Shown: piece after piece, positions 46,013 through 56,981 of the stretch
Numbering within the stretch: the first letter of the stretch is position 1
Layout: each line of letters begins with the position of its first letter
Assembly (NCBI RefSeq): GCF_910594005.1
Contig: NC_057818.1
Span: forward strand, 61,392,001-61,456,000
DNA: 64,000 nucleotides
Direction: 5' to 3'
DNA from: Cervus elaphus
Lineage: Eukaryota; Chordata; Mammalia; Artiodactyla; Cervidae
Position numbers and translations under genes: made by a program
Notes under the pieces: model-generated
Seen by the model: the letters and a program-made list of their open reading frames with translations, nothing else
Databases searched by the model: none
What the model was told of the DNA's origin: nothing

Positions 46013-46420
46013 TGGCAAAGGTTAACTTTAAGCTTTTTGGGGGGCAGGCCTTTTAAACAAGCTTGCTGTTTTTAATTCCACATGTAAAATGAACTGGATT
46101 GTACTTTCAAAGAAAAAAAAATTCATCTTAACCAGTTTTCTCCAGAGTCTAAACAATATCATGGCCATCCTGTATCAAACAAGTTATCTTTCCTTTCTAC
46201 AGTCAAAGCTTTATGGCTAAAATACCCATCGAATACTGCTCAAATTGACTGTGATAACAAGGCCAGATGGACTGATAAAAATCTTGGAACGTCCCTCCAG
46301 GGAGATGGGGGTCTTTGATGAGAAGAATCTAAAAGGGTAAACAAACTTGCTAGAGTGGGGGAACCTGGGCTCCCCCTCCCCCGGAGAGACAGGGGCAGTT
46401 AGAAGGGGACTAGCTGATGG
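46013..46420. other. Non-coding stretch
   Basis: No gene or repeat that I can name. Confidence 0.35.
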
Positions 46421-46700
46421 AGCGGAGAAGGCAATGGCAACCCACTCCAGTACTCTTGCCTGGAAAATCCCATGGATGGAGGAGCCTGGTAGGCTGCAGT
46501 TCATGAGGTCACGAAGAGTCGGACACGACTGACCAACTTCACTTTCACTTTTCACTTTCATGCATTGGAGAAGGCAATGGCAACCACGCCAGTGTTCTTG
46601 CCTGGAGAATCCCAGGGACTGCGGAGCCTGGTAGGCTGTCTTCTATGGGGTCGCCCAGAGTCGGACACCACTGAAGCGACTTAGCAGCAGCAGCAGCTGA
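46420..46700 (+). mobile_element. Bov-A2 SINE dimer
   Basis: Two forward Bov-A monomers, each starting GAGAAGGCAATGGCAACC and ending in GAGTCGGACACSACTGA-type sequence, then (CAG)n at about 46685-46697. Confidence 0.92.
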
Positions 46701-47230
46701 CGGAGGGGGAGACAGAGGGGTTGGTAGGGGTGAAAGGCCACAACAGGACAGAGAATGGAGAGAGAAAGGGCAGTGGGGGACACTATTCGAGCTGTGGGCT
46801 GGCTAAAGAGAGTCAACTTAAAAATGAAGATTTGATCAGCCAAAATATAATGTGACATTGTAACATGGATAATCATCCTCACAAATCGCATAATTCTTCT
46901 TCCAGTTGGAACTTCTCTTTAAACAGCTTTAAGTTAACCTTTATTTACCTCACGGTAGGCAGAGAGGAGGATCCGGGAGCCAACATGGATGGTGCTAAGC
47001 CTGGGGCTTGGTTGGCAAGGGCCCCTGCAAAGGCTGAACAATCTCAAGATTTGTGCCCTATCTTATCTATGCCGCTGCAAGCCTTGCACTCACAGGAGAC
47101 CCGCTGCAAGCCTTGCACTCACAGGAGACAGTCAGGACATTCACACTCAGGGCAGTTTCCAGGCAGGTTAGAAGCAAGGTCAGAGGAATGCACTGCTTTG
47201 TCTTGAAGCTTAAACAAGACTATTTATTTA
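46701..47230. other. Non-coding stretch with a perfect 29-bp tandem duplication
   Basis: A 29-bp unit (starts CCGCTGCAAGCC) is present twice without a mismatch at 47072-47100 and 47101-47129. No gene recognised. Confidence 0.6.
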
Positions 47231-47231
47231 A

Positions 47232-47530
47232 TTTCCCTAACACCCAGGTGGCTTCATGGTAAGAATCTGCTTAGTAATGCAGGAGGCATGGGTTCGATTC
47301 TTGTTCTGGGAAGATCTCACATGTCACGGAGAGTAAGTTGATGAACTACAGATACTGAGCCTGTATGGCAGAACTGCTCACGCCCGTGTGCCCAGGGCCC
47401 GTGCTTCACAACTAAAGAAACCACCACAAAGAGAAACCGTGCTCCCCGCAGCTACAGAGGAGCCCTCACTCGTCTGCAGCAGACAGAAGTCCGCACAGCA
47501 CAAAGGACCCAGGACAGGCCCAAACCAGAC
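47232..47530 (+). mobile_element. tRNA-derived SINE (CHR-type)
   Basis: Head CACCCAGGTGGCTTCATGG, then GGTTCGATTC and the ACTGAGCCTGTATGGC body. Confidence 0.75.
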
Positions 47531-47984
47531 CTCGCCTTCATCTCTGTGGGCGCTACAGCTCCACTGGAGGGCGCTGTACGTTTCGCATGTCGAAGAACAG
47601 AGCCGTCAGTTAGGGAGAAGAAAAACCTCCTGTGAGACTCACAAACATTAAACATCTGTTTTCTCACAGAACTCTACCCCTTGGAGAGTTTCCCAAACCC
47701 CATGGATGGTGCGGCTTCCTCTCTGTCCTTGTGACAGCTGACCTGTGATCACACTGTTGATACTTTCCCACTCATCTGGATTTTCGCTATTAGCACCTCC
47801 TTCTCCACAATCCAGGGGTTTTCCTCTTTGTGCCACAAGAATGGAGATAACGTTCAGATCAGAAACAGAACTTCCTACTCACAAGTAATGCCACATACTG
47901 TGGCTTCTTCCAGAGTCCAACCTCTCCTTTTTTAATAAACGTATCTGTTATTTTTAATACATTGGTGAATCCATTTCTTTCGTC
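47531..47984. other. Intron-like stretch, partly paralogous to 20.4 kb
   Basis: 47820-47880 matches 20380-20475 (see that entry). Otherwise nothing recognised. Confidence 0.45.
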
Positions 47985-48290
47985 TCGGGGGACTGTTCGC
48001 TGCTCCTTGGTTTCTCTCCAAGTTCAGCAAGCAGCGGCTGGGCTGCAGTTGCAGTGCTCGTGCTCCTCACTTGCTGCGGCTTCTCCTGGGCGCACGGGCT
48101 TCAGTGGTCGTCCCATGTGGGCTCAGCAGTTGCAGCTTCCAGGCTCTAGAGTGCTGGCTCGTAGTTCGGGCACACAGGCGTAGCTGCTCTGTGACATGTG
48201 GGATCTTCTCAGACCAATGATCGAACCCAGGTCTCCTGCACTGGCAGGTGTAGAATCCAGCTCTTTTGTCAGCCAAGGAGTGAGGACATT
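47985..48290 (-). mobile_element. tRNA-derived SINE (CHR-type), reverse
   Basis: Body GGCTCAGCAGTTGCAGCTTC and tRNA-like head GATCGAACCCAGGTCTCCTG in reverse order. Confidence 0.75.
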
Positions 48291-48698
48291 ATAAACTGAC
48301 AGAAAAATACGTCTCAAAAGAATTTACTATCTGCATCCTTCTGAATGCACAGGGAACATTACAACATACACTACAATATGCAGCAGGGATCTAGTTCCTA
48401 TCTAAGAACTACTGAACCAAGGACACAGGGCTAGAAAACAGGCAACTGGATATTTCAAAGTTTGAAATCAGCTTTATAAATGCTCGAGCTGTGGGAAAAC
48501 TCCTTGTGTATCACACATTGGCAGGTCACCAGAAGGAAAGACAAGTTTAAACTCCTGATGCCAATCACGAAGCTTTACACGTGTGAGTCAACAAGGTTTG
48601 AGCTTAGTCAAGAAAAACAGGCACTCTCCAAAGGTACAGAGGGAACATGCCTAGGTACCCCAGGGCAGATCCCCATTTCAGGGGGAAGTGATCCTCAC

Positions 48699-48825
48699 CC
48701 ACAGACAGCAGGCTCCTGAGGGTCTCCACCATCACATCATTGTACAAGGTTCTCTGGGCAGGGTCCAGGCACTCCCACTCCTCAAGAGTGAAGTCTATGA
48801 ACACATCCTTGAAGGTCAACTGTGC
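48699..48825 (-). pseudogene. KRAB-A exon of the second zinc-finger gene
   Basis: Again exactly 127 bp, with intact acceptor (TTTCATTTCAG, AG at 48827-48826) and donor (GTGAGG, GT at 48698-48697) and an open frame: A-Q-L-T-F-K-D-V-F-I-D-F-T-L-E-E-W-E-C-L-D-P, then R-T-L-Y-N-D-V-M-V-E-T-L-R-S-L-L-S-V. The E-E-W motif is kept, but M-L-E has become M-V-E and other conserved positions differ. The exon itself is sound. The gene around it is broken because its finger exon (42.6-43.5 kb) is decayed and the start exon donor is damaged. Confidence 0.88.
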
Positions 48826-48829
48826 CTGA

Positions 48830-50330
48830 AATGAAAACACATTTCACCAATGGGTCCTACAGAGGATTCTTAGATTCACACAAAATGAGAAGAGGTGAGA
48901 GGGGTAAAGCTCAATTCAGTTGAAGTAATATTCTGATAGATCCATTACAAGCTGCTTGAAACAAACTGTTGGTCTCTAATCTAATTTCTAATTTCCTCTT
49001 TTTTCTAAGACTATGATCTCCTGCAATCAACATGAATTTGTCATGTATGTGGACAATACATGAAAAATACACAAATTAAAACCAACGCTGGGTTGTCCAT
49101 GCAGAAGTGTTACATTCACCACACAGAGTGATATAGTGTCACAACCTAGTTGAGTTACAGCAAGACTGGTGTCTTCAGAGACCACAAAGTCCACAGTTGC
49201 TTTAAAAGAACACACATAGTGATGATGACGACATCATCACATTGATGACAGGTGTTTCAGCACGTCCTACTCACTAAGCATTACTGTAAAGACGTCACAC
49301 GGAGGAACTTGTCATCAACATAACAGCACGTTAGAGAAAGATCTGAGTCCACCTTACTGGGGGGAAAACTCTGTCACTCCAAGAAATCACTCAGATCAAA
49401 CAGTTAAGAAATGAGGCAACAGCACGTGAGCTCAACCTAAAGAATCAACCAGTTAATTACCAAAGAAGGAAAGAGCATCCACAGAAAGTTCCCTGAGAAT
49501 ACCTGAAACAAGTTCAAGGAAGCTGAAATACAATAGAAGAGCATAAATTGTCATGATACAGGGTCATACCCTCTCCCAGCACAACCCACACAATGTCAAT
49601 AATCTTACTACAATTTATGTCATTCATGTGATGATGCACAAAAAACTTAATGCCATGAAATACACTTAAGATACAACTGAAACTGCTACAAAGCATACAC
49701 CATTATTTATGAGATGATTTTTTGTAATAAAACCATGGAGTTACATATCCATGCATTCATGCGTGCATGTGTAAACACACAATTGATTGAAACAAGAAGA
49801 ATTGTCTTTATTTTCTTTCATTCTATTAAAATTCATTCAGCGTCAGCTGTGCGCCTCAAACTTGAAATACAGCAGTGAACATGATGGAGCTTACACTCTA
49901 GCCGCCAGCCAGCCAATTTCATCCACAATTTTAATGTTACTATCGAAATAAGTGTTCTGACACAGCCCCGGTGCTAAGACAAGATTAAACACAAAGTCTT
50001 AACCTACATTGAGAAATCAGACAAGGTCTCTGTGAGGAAAAAGCACTTAGGATGGCAAGGTGGGAAATGGAAGAGTGTTGCAAGCAGAGAGAACAGCCTG
50101 AGTGCCAGCTCTGAGGCTGGAAGATATTTACTGAACAGAAAGGCAGCCAGTGTGACTGGGACACAGGGAATGTAGATGGGGTGATGCCAGGTAGAGGCTA
50201 ATTTATGCAAGATCTATGGATTGAGGACTTTATTCCAAAAGCTCCTGGAAGTCTCTGAAGAATTTGCAAGAGGAAAGTTAGGTGCTTAGATTTGTTTTAC
50301 AGAGCTCAATGTGCTGTGTGTGGAAGTTGT
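48830..50330. other. Intron of the broken paralogue
   Basis: 48840-49450 is paralogous to 21106-21800. 49840-50280 looks like an ancient mammalian interspersed repeat (GGAGCTTACACTCTAG and GGCAGCCAGTGTGACTGG), family not assigned. No gene. Confidence 0.45.
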
Positions 50331-50334
50331 GCTT

Positions 50335-50440
50335 ACCTGCTTACTCATGCCAGACTCTTTGCAACCCCGCTGACGGAAGTTCGCCAGCTCCTCTATCCAT
50401 GGAATTCTCCAGGCAAGAATGCTGGAGTGGGTTCCCATTC
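50335..50440 (-). mobile_element. Bov-A SINE fragment
   Basis: Bov-A monomer in reverse orientation (CAGACTCTTTGCAACCCC to GAGTGGGTTCCCATTCTC). Confidence 0.8.
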
Positions 50441-50514
50441 TCTTCTTTTATTTTACTTCTTCATTCAGTACCTTTGTCAATATTGTATTTCTTTTTCAAA
50501 GGTTATCTATTTTG

Positions 50515-50782
50515 CTTATGTTGAGCCTTCGTTGCTGTGAGTGGGCTTTCTCAGCTGCAGTGCCAGGGCTTCTTGCTGCAGTGGCTTCTCTTGTTTTGGA
50601 GCACAGGCTCTAGAGAGTGTGGGCTTCCGTAGTTATGGCTCCTGGGCTCTAGGGCACAGGCTCAGTAGTTGTGGCCCATGGGCTTAGTTGCCCTGAGGCA
50701 TTTCCCCGGACCTGGGATGGAACCTGTGCCCCCTACATTGGAAGGCACACTCTTAGCCACTGTACTACCAGGGAACTCCTCA
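50515..50782 (-). mobile_element. tRNA-derived SINE (CHR-type), reverse
   Basis: Body TCGTTGCTGTGAGTGGGCTT to the head TAGCCACTGTACTACCAGGG in reverse order. Confidence 0.8.
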
Positions 50783-50884
50783 ACATTATCTTATTCTAGT
50801 TTAAAAAAAAATAAAAAGTAATATAAGCAGAAAATAACATATAGAAGATTTCTTCCAATCTCTATAAAATACCTGTATTTAAAA

Positions 50885-51205
50885 ATATGTGGCCCTCCCT
50901 ACAGGTAAGTGGTAAAGAATCCACTGGGTGATGCAAGAGATGTGGGTTGTTGCCTGGTCTGAGATCCCACACGCTGAGGGGCAATTAAGCCTGTGAGTCT
51001 CAATTCCTGAGCCAGAGCTCTAGAGCCCAGGAGGTGAAACTACTGAAGCCAGCGTGCTGGAGACCCCGTGCTGCAAGACAAGAGAAGCCACTGCAATGAG
51101 AAGCGTGCGCACCACAAGCAGAGTGGCCACCACTAGCCAGAACCAGGGAAAAGACACTGAAGCAATGAAGATACACTCCAGGAAATAAATACATTTTAAA
51201 AATCA
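50885..51205 (+). mobile_element. tRNA-derived SINE (CHR-type)
   Basis: Forward copy, head CCTCCCTACAGGTAAGTGG, A-rich end AAATAAATACATTTTAAAAA. Confidence 0.78.
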
Positions 51206-51309
51206 TAATGTGATTTTTATCCTTAATTTTGGGTATGTGCTTATTAACAAAATCCAAAATTTATTATTTTATTCCATAAAGCAAATACTGAAGCCAGATC
51301 AGTAAAGTT

Positions 51310-51445
51310 GGAGAGTTCCCTCATGGTCCAGTGGTTAAGATCCCTCACTTCCACTGCAGGGACTCAGGCTCGATTCCTACTCAGCAAACTAAGACACTGG
51401 AAGCTGCATCATGTGGTCAAAGAAGAAAGAAAAAAAAAAATTAGT
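51310..51445 (+). mobile_element. tRNA-derived SINE (CHR-type)
   Basis: Head GTTCCCTCATGGTCCAGTGG followed by TTAAGA, end AGAAAGAAAAAAAAAAATT. Confidence 0.82.
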
Positions 51446-51569
51446 AACCCTGATTTTACAGTTTAAATGAGACGGTGTAACGAAATACTCCCTAGCCCTG
51501 ACATCTCTTTCTGAACGTTCCGTTCCATTCCCAAACACTTAAGCTTTTAAGGAGGTGCTCATTTAATTT

Positions 51570-52471
51570 AATTTTATTTTATTTTTTAAATTTTTTTAAT
51601 TTTTTTATTAGTTGGAGGCTAATTACTTCACAACATTTCAGTGGGTTTTGTCATACATTGATATGAATCAGCCATAGATTTACACTTATTCCCCATCCCG
51701 ATCCCCCCTCCCACCTCCCTCTTCACCCGACTCCTCTGGGTCTTCCCAGTGCACCAGGCCCGAGCACTTGTCTCCTGCATCCCACCTGGGCTGGTGATCT
51801 GTTTCACCATAGATAGTATACATGCTGTTCTTTTGAAACATCCCACCCTCACATTCTCCCACAGAGTTCAAAAGTCTGTTCTGTATTTCTGTGTCTCTTT
51901 TTCTGTTTTGCATATAGGGTTATCATTACCATCTTTCTAAATTCCATATATATGTGTTAGTATGCTGTAATGTTCTTTATCTTTCTGGCTTACTTCACTC
52001 TGTATAATGGGCTCCAGTTTCATCCATCTCATTAGGACTGATTCAAATGAATTCTTTTTGACAGCTGAGTAATATTCCATGGTGTATATGTACCACAGCT
52101 TCCTTATCCATTCATCTGCTGATGGGCATCTAGGTTGCTTCCATGTCCTGGCTATTATAAACAGTGCTGCAATGAACATTGGGGTGCACGTGTCTCTTTC
52201 AGATCTGGTTTCCTCAGTGTGTATGCCCAAAAGTGGGATTGCTGGGTCATATGGCAGTTCTATTTCCAGTTTTTTAAGGAATCTCCACACTGTTTTCCAT
52301 AGTGGCTGTACTAGTTTGCATTCCCACCAACAGTGTAAGAGGGTTCCCTTTTCTCCACAGCCTCTCCAGCATTTATTGCTTGTAGTCTTTTGGATAGCAG
52401 CCATCCTGACTGGCGTGTAATGGTACCTCATTGTGGTTTTGATTTGCATTTCTCTAATAATGAGTGATGTT
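51570..52471 (-). mobile_element. Ruminant L1, 5'-truncated, with perfect target-site duplication
   Basis: Minus-strand insertion carrying the C-terminal 170 codons of L1 ORF2 (52449-51937, intact over this length, with the C-W-R-G-C-G and H-C-W-W-E-C segments), the 3' UTR and an A-rich tail near 51570-51608. A 19-bp direct repeat GGAGGTGCTCATTTAATTT flanks it at 51551-51569 and 52472-52490 with no mismatch, which indicates a fairly recent insertion. Too truncated to be active. Confidence 0.95.
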
Positions 52472-52539
52472 GGAGGTGCTCATTTAATTTTAAATGTACT
52501 ATAAAAAGTCAGAACTGATTTCCACTCACTGGCCACTTT

Positions 52540-53460
52540 TGCAGATTTTACCATGTACTGTACATGTTAATACCTGAGGTCCACATACAGCTTCTTTACC
52601 CTGGTTGACAGAGAGCAGACAGCGCATCCAGATGGGCCCTAAACAGTGCCTGCTGCCCAACAACACCAAGACCCATGGGTGAGAAGCCCTACCCAGGAGG
52701 GTGTCCAGGGGAGCCTCCTCACAAGGGCCAGGTCACGGGTCATGGGGAGATGGGATCTAAGTGGAGGCGACAGGCCCTGAGGGAAGGCCCTGGGTGAGTG
52801 TGCATGTATAGGAATCAGACAGGACACTCCAGGGTCAGACATGATTAGCGAGTCCAGAGAAGGGCATTTAAGGAAGGGCAGACTGAGAACCCACTGAGAA
52901 TATGACCTTCCTGAGAAACAGCCATGCCTGACTCCTGTTCTTTCCTCTTCTGGGCTTCTTCGTCCATGAGTCTTCACAGTTCTATCATGAAAGTGGAAAA
53001 CATGCTGTATAATGCTTAGGGTCAACACACCCCCTCCTCAGCCCCAACCACACACACAGGGAAGCCCTCACCACGAGGAACAGACAGTCCCCTGTGCCCA
53101 CTGTCTCAGGAGGGACTCAGGACAGTCAATTCTGGCACAGAGAGACCAACACGGGACTTTCCCACGCTTTCCTTGGATCACACTCCCCTCCTGGTGAGGC
53201 CTCATGCACACAGCAGCAGGGGGCAACTCCGCTGAGCCCATGATCTCCATCAGGTCACACAGCAGGCCCTGGTCCAACCCCGCTCAGAGCAGAGCGCCCT
53301 CCCCTCCCTCAGGGCCTGATCTCAGTCTCAGAAGTGGAGGCTAAGAGCCCTGGTGCTCAATGAGGATCCAGATCGGAATCATCTGCGACTCTGTGCACAT
53401 TCCTGGGGCGAGGCCCCACACGAGATCCTGAGGAGCGTGTCTGTTGGGGGAGGGGTACAA
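52540..53460. repeat. Segmental duplication, copy 2 (partner 26070-27030)
   Basis: Aligns with the region around the start exon of the intact gene, for example GGTTGACAGAG...GCAGACAGC and GGGAGCCTCCTCACAAGGGC. Confidence 0.8.
52911..52925 (-). pseudogene. Start exon of the broken KRAB paralogue, splice donor lost
   Basis: ATGGCTGTTTCTCAG (M-A-V-S-Q) matches the start exon at 26439-26453. The next bases are GAAGGTCAT where the intact gene has GTGAGGTCAT, so the GT donor is destroyed by a substitution and a 1-bp deletion. Normal splicing to the KRAB exon would fail unless another donor is used. Confidence 0.8.
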
Positions 53461-53599
53461 GACATGGCTGGAATCCCAACACACATCTTTCAGTAACAGC
53501 ATTGCAGGTGGATTCTTTTTTTTTTTTTTTGCAGGTGGATTCTTTACCAGCTGGGTTACGTAGCTCAAAACAGGTTCCAACTCTGGAAGAGCATCACGT

Positions 53600-54540
53600 A
53601 AGGTCTCAGTCTGTTTATCTGTAGCTAGACCCAGAACCTCGGTGTTGCGTACTTCAGCGTCTCTTAAGTCTTTTATCTCAGTTATAGAGTTAATCTGTTT
53701 TTTTAGTTTTGTTCATATCTTTTGGTCATAAGGGTGACTTCCTTGTCCCTCAGGAAACAGAGTGGAGCCTAATTTAACTAGTAAGTGCCTTGAGTTAAAA
53801 GAGAGGTGACAGGCACAGATACTGATGTGGAAGCAACTGGCCATTGTTGGAGCATGAAGGGGGTTCCTGGAAAGCAGGCCCTGTGTCGGTGCTAATGTCC
53901 CCATTATGCATTTTTAGGGTTGTTAAGGTTTCCAGCCCTTCAGGTTAAGGTGCAAAGGACTGTGCTGGTGTCTGACGGATTCCATCTCGGCCCCCGGTTC
54001 AGTGACTCCCCGAGCTTTAGCACTAGTTACATGCACGGTGCTGTGAGCAGAGCCCCTTCTGACCTCGGGGCCCCTCAGTGTTGGGGAACCATCCAAGGCC
54101 GAGGGCCCAGGGATCTCAGGTGTCGGGGGCATACCCTCCTCCAGCTCCCTGGCTGTCTGTAAACGGGCGAGTCCACCACCATCTCTCCTCCAGTGCCTTT
54201 CTGTCCACACGGGGTACCCTGGGTTGGTCTGGGTACCTGTGGGCCTTGTAGTCCACCATGGCCAGCTTGGCTTGCAAAGGCTCACTTCCCCTCCAGTGGT
54301 CTCTGAGTGGACAAAGGTACAACCATCATTTCAGCCCTTTGTGTATTTCTCTGGGAGCGTTCAGCCTTTTCAACCATGTCCCTATTATCAAGAACTGAAT
54401 AAGCCACTTGGACCAAATCGCTCATAGGGGTCTGAGGACCAGCAGTTGCTTTTGGAATCTCACTCCTGATGTCTGTGGCAGGATGGGCTATGAAATGCAT
54501 AGCCAAAAGGGCCTGTCCCTTGAGGGGGAAGGCATCCACA
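53600..54540 (-). pseudogene. ERV1-like gag remnant
   Basis: The minus-strand frame 54539-54282 reads like the end of a gammaretrovirus-type capsid: A-M-H-F-I-A-H-P-A-T-D-I-R, then L-V-Q-V-A-Y-S-V-L-D-N-R-D and a charged E-K-A-E-R-S-Q-R stretch. The frames that follow (54322-53923) may be nucleocapsid and the gag-pol region, but no zinc knuckle is seen. Broken and partial. The assignment rests on one conserved segment and I hold it loosely. Confidence 0.5.
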
Positions 54541-54547
54541 TTCCTAG

Positions 54548-54574
<27 letters not shown>
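54540..54574. repeat. (AT)n microsatellite at a BovB junction
   Basis: AT dinucleotides followed by GTATGTATAT-type units, directly before the BovB fragment. Confidence 0.9.
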
Positions 54575-54579
<5 letters not shown>

Positions 54580-54842
54580 ATATGAAACTGAAAGAGGACA
54601 GTGAAAAAGTTGGCTTAAAGGTCAACATTCAGAAAACTAAGATCATGGCATCTGGTCCCATCACTTCATGGGAAATCGATGGCGAAACAGTGGAAGCAGT
54701 GTCAGACTTTATTTTTTGGGGCTGCAAAATCACTGCACATGGAGATTGCAGTCATGAAATAAAAAGCTGCTTACTGCTTGGAAGGAAAGTTATGACCAAC
54801 CTAGATAGCATATTAAAAAGCAGACACATTACTTTGCCAATG
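54575..54842 (+). mobile_element. BovB LINE internal fragment
   Basis: Forward fragment from AAACTGAAAGAGGACAGTG to CATTACTTTGCCAATGGGC. Truncated at both ends within the reverse transcriptase C-terminal region. Confidence 0.85.
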
Positions 54843-54849
54843 GGCTATG

Positions 54850-55240
54850 TCTAGAGACACGTAGCCGAATGGGCCTGTGTTTCATGGAACATTACACTCA
54901 AAGGATAAAGAACAAAGTTCGATCCAGCCTTAACCCCGGACCCTAGAGCACTCCATCTACAGAGCCTAATGAAGGTACAGGCCCCGGGCCGTCCCTGCCC
55001 GGCTCTCTGCACCCTGCCCTGACTTCCCACTTGAGCCCTTGATGCTTGCCTTGCAGCTCCTCCAGGATGTGTGAGGAATGAACACTTCCATTTCACTTTC
55101 CCTTGCAGTCTTCTGTTGAGTTGCGACATAAAGTCCAACACCGAGGACCTTGACTTAACAAATGTTAGTGTAACAAAGTCACAGTGGTATTAGACACATC
55201 TGACAAACATACAAACACACGAAGCAGAACTAAAGAGCTT
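54850..55240. other. Non-coding stretch
   Basis: No gene or repeat recognised. Confidence 0.35.
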
Positions 55241-55244
55241 CTTC

Positions 55245-55945
55245 ATGAAGGTGAAAGAGTGACAAACTTGGCTTAAAACTCAACATTCAGAAAACTAAGA
55301 TCATGGCATCTGGTCCCATCACTTCATGGCAAATAGATGGGGAAACAATGGAAATGGTGACAAGCTTGACTTTTTTGGGCTCCAAAATCACTGCAGATGG
55401 TGACTGCAGCCATGAAATTGCTCCTTAGAAGAAAAGTTATAACCAACCTAGACAGTATATAAAAAGCAGAGACATTACTTTGCCAACAAAGGGCCATCTA
55501 GTCAAAGCTTTGGTATTTCCAGTAGTCATGTATGGATGGGAGAGCTGGATATAAAGAAAGCTGAGAGCCAAAGAATGGATGCTTTGGAACTGTGGCGATG
55601 GAGGAGACTCTTGAGAGTCCCTTGGACTGCAAGAAGATCCAACCAGTCCATCCTAAAGGAAGTCAGGCCTGAATATTCATTGGGAGGACTGACGCTGAAG
55701 CTGAAAGTCTAATACCTCAGCTACCTCATGCAAAGAATTGACTGATTGGAAAAGACCCTGACGCTGGGAATGACTGAAGGCGGGAGGAGAAGGGGACAAC
55801 AGAGGATGAGATGGTTGGATGGCATCACCAACTCGATGGACATGAGTTTGAAGAAGCTCCGGGAGTTTGTGATGGACAGGGAAGCCTGAAGTACTACAGC
55901 CCATGGGGTGGCAAAGAGTCAGACACGACTGAGTGGCTGAACTGA
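55245..55945 (+). mobile_element. BovB LINE 3' end
   Basis: Forward copy of the reverse transcriptase C-terminus and 3' end (ATCATGGCATCTGGTCCCAT to GAGTCAGACACGACTGAGTG). Frames broken. Confidence 0.88.
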
Positions 55946-56084
55946 CTAACTGAAGAAACGTACAAAGAAGATTTAGCAGCAACTTGACATGATTTCTATT
56001 AGACGAAAGGAAAGGAGGGAACACTTCCCAACTCAATTTATGAGGCCAGTATTACCGTGGGACAATATGAGACAAAGGTATCAG

Positions 56085-56530
56085 AAGAAAAGAAAAGATA
56101 AAGATAACTACCAACTAAATCCCACATGAAGAAGCAAACATTCTTAATAAACTATTAGCAAGAGAAATCAGCAAGAGACAAAAAGAATTGCATGCCGTGA
56201 TCCAATGGTGTATATGTGAGGGGTAGAAGGCTATCTCGAATTTCAATCAATGTCATCCAGACTGTTGACAGACAAAAGAAGAAAAATCAAACTGTCTTAT
56301 CAATTGATTCAGAAACTGCATTCAACAAAAGCCAACAACCACTTATAATATAAACTTCAGAAAACAAAGAAGAGTGGGAACCTCCCTCAACTCAAGAAAG
56401 AGCACCTGTAAAAGCACCATACTCAATGGTGAAAGACCGGATGCTTTTCCCCAGAGATTAGGAAGCAGACCAGTATGTCCACTCTCAGCACTGCTATTGA
56501 CATTGTTTTAGACATTCTAGCCAGTCAGTT
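56085..56530 (+). mobile_element. L1 LINE ORF2 fragment
   Basis: Diverged L1 ORF2 reverse transcriptase DNA, with ACTCAATGGTGAAAGACCGG and TGTCCACTCTCAGCACTGCT in the usual order. Confidence 0.75.
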
Positions 56531-56555
56531 AAGGGAGTAAAGTAAATAAAACCTG

Positions 56556-56770
56556 TAAGGACTTCCCTGGCGGTCCGTCCAGGGGATAAGACTCTGTGCT
56601 CCCAATGCAGAGGGTCTGGTTTCAATCACTGGGCGGGGAACTAGAGTCCACATGCCGCAACTAAGACTTCATGTGCTGCAAGGAAAAGATGCTACAAGGA
56701 AGACTGAAGATCCTAGATGCCACAACCAAAGCTCAAAATAGCCAAATTAATAAATACAAATAAATGTTTT
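56556..56770 (+). mobile_element. tRNA-derived SINE (CHR-type)
   Basis: Head GGACTTCCCTGGCGGTCCGT and end AATAAATACAAATAAATG. Confidence 0.82.
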
Positions 56771-56981
56771 AACAAACAGTGGCAAAAGCTATATGGAGAG
56801 AAAAGCATGTTAAAATTGTACACCCATCAGGAGAAGACACTCTGGTTGTGGTAAGCTGAATAAGGCACTCCCCCTGCCCCAATACTGCCCACGTCCTCTT
56901 ATCTAGAACATCTTGAGTACTACTTTAAATGTCCAAAGGGAGTTTGCAAATGTGATCTAGTTAAAATCCGGAATGTAATAT

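Noticed and set aside
54851..55141. 96-codon minus-strand frame near the ERV1-like gag
   Set aside because: No gag or other motif; not supported as part of the element.
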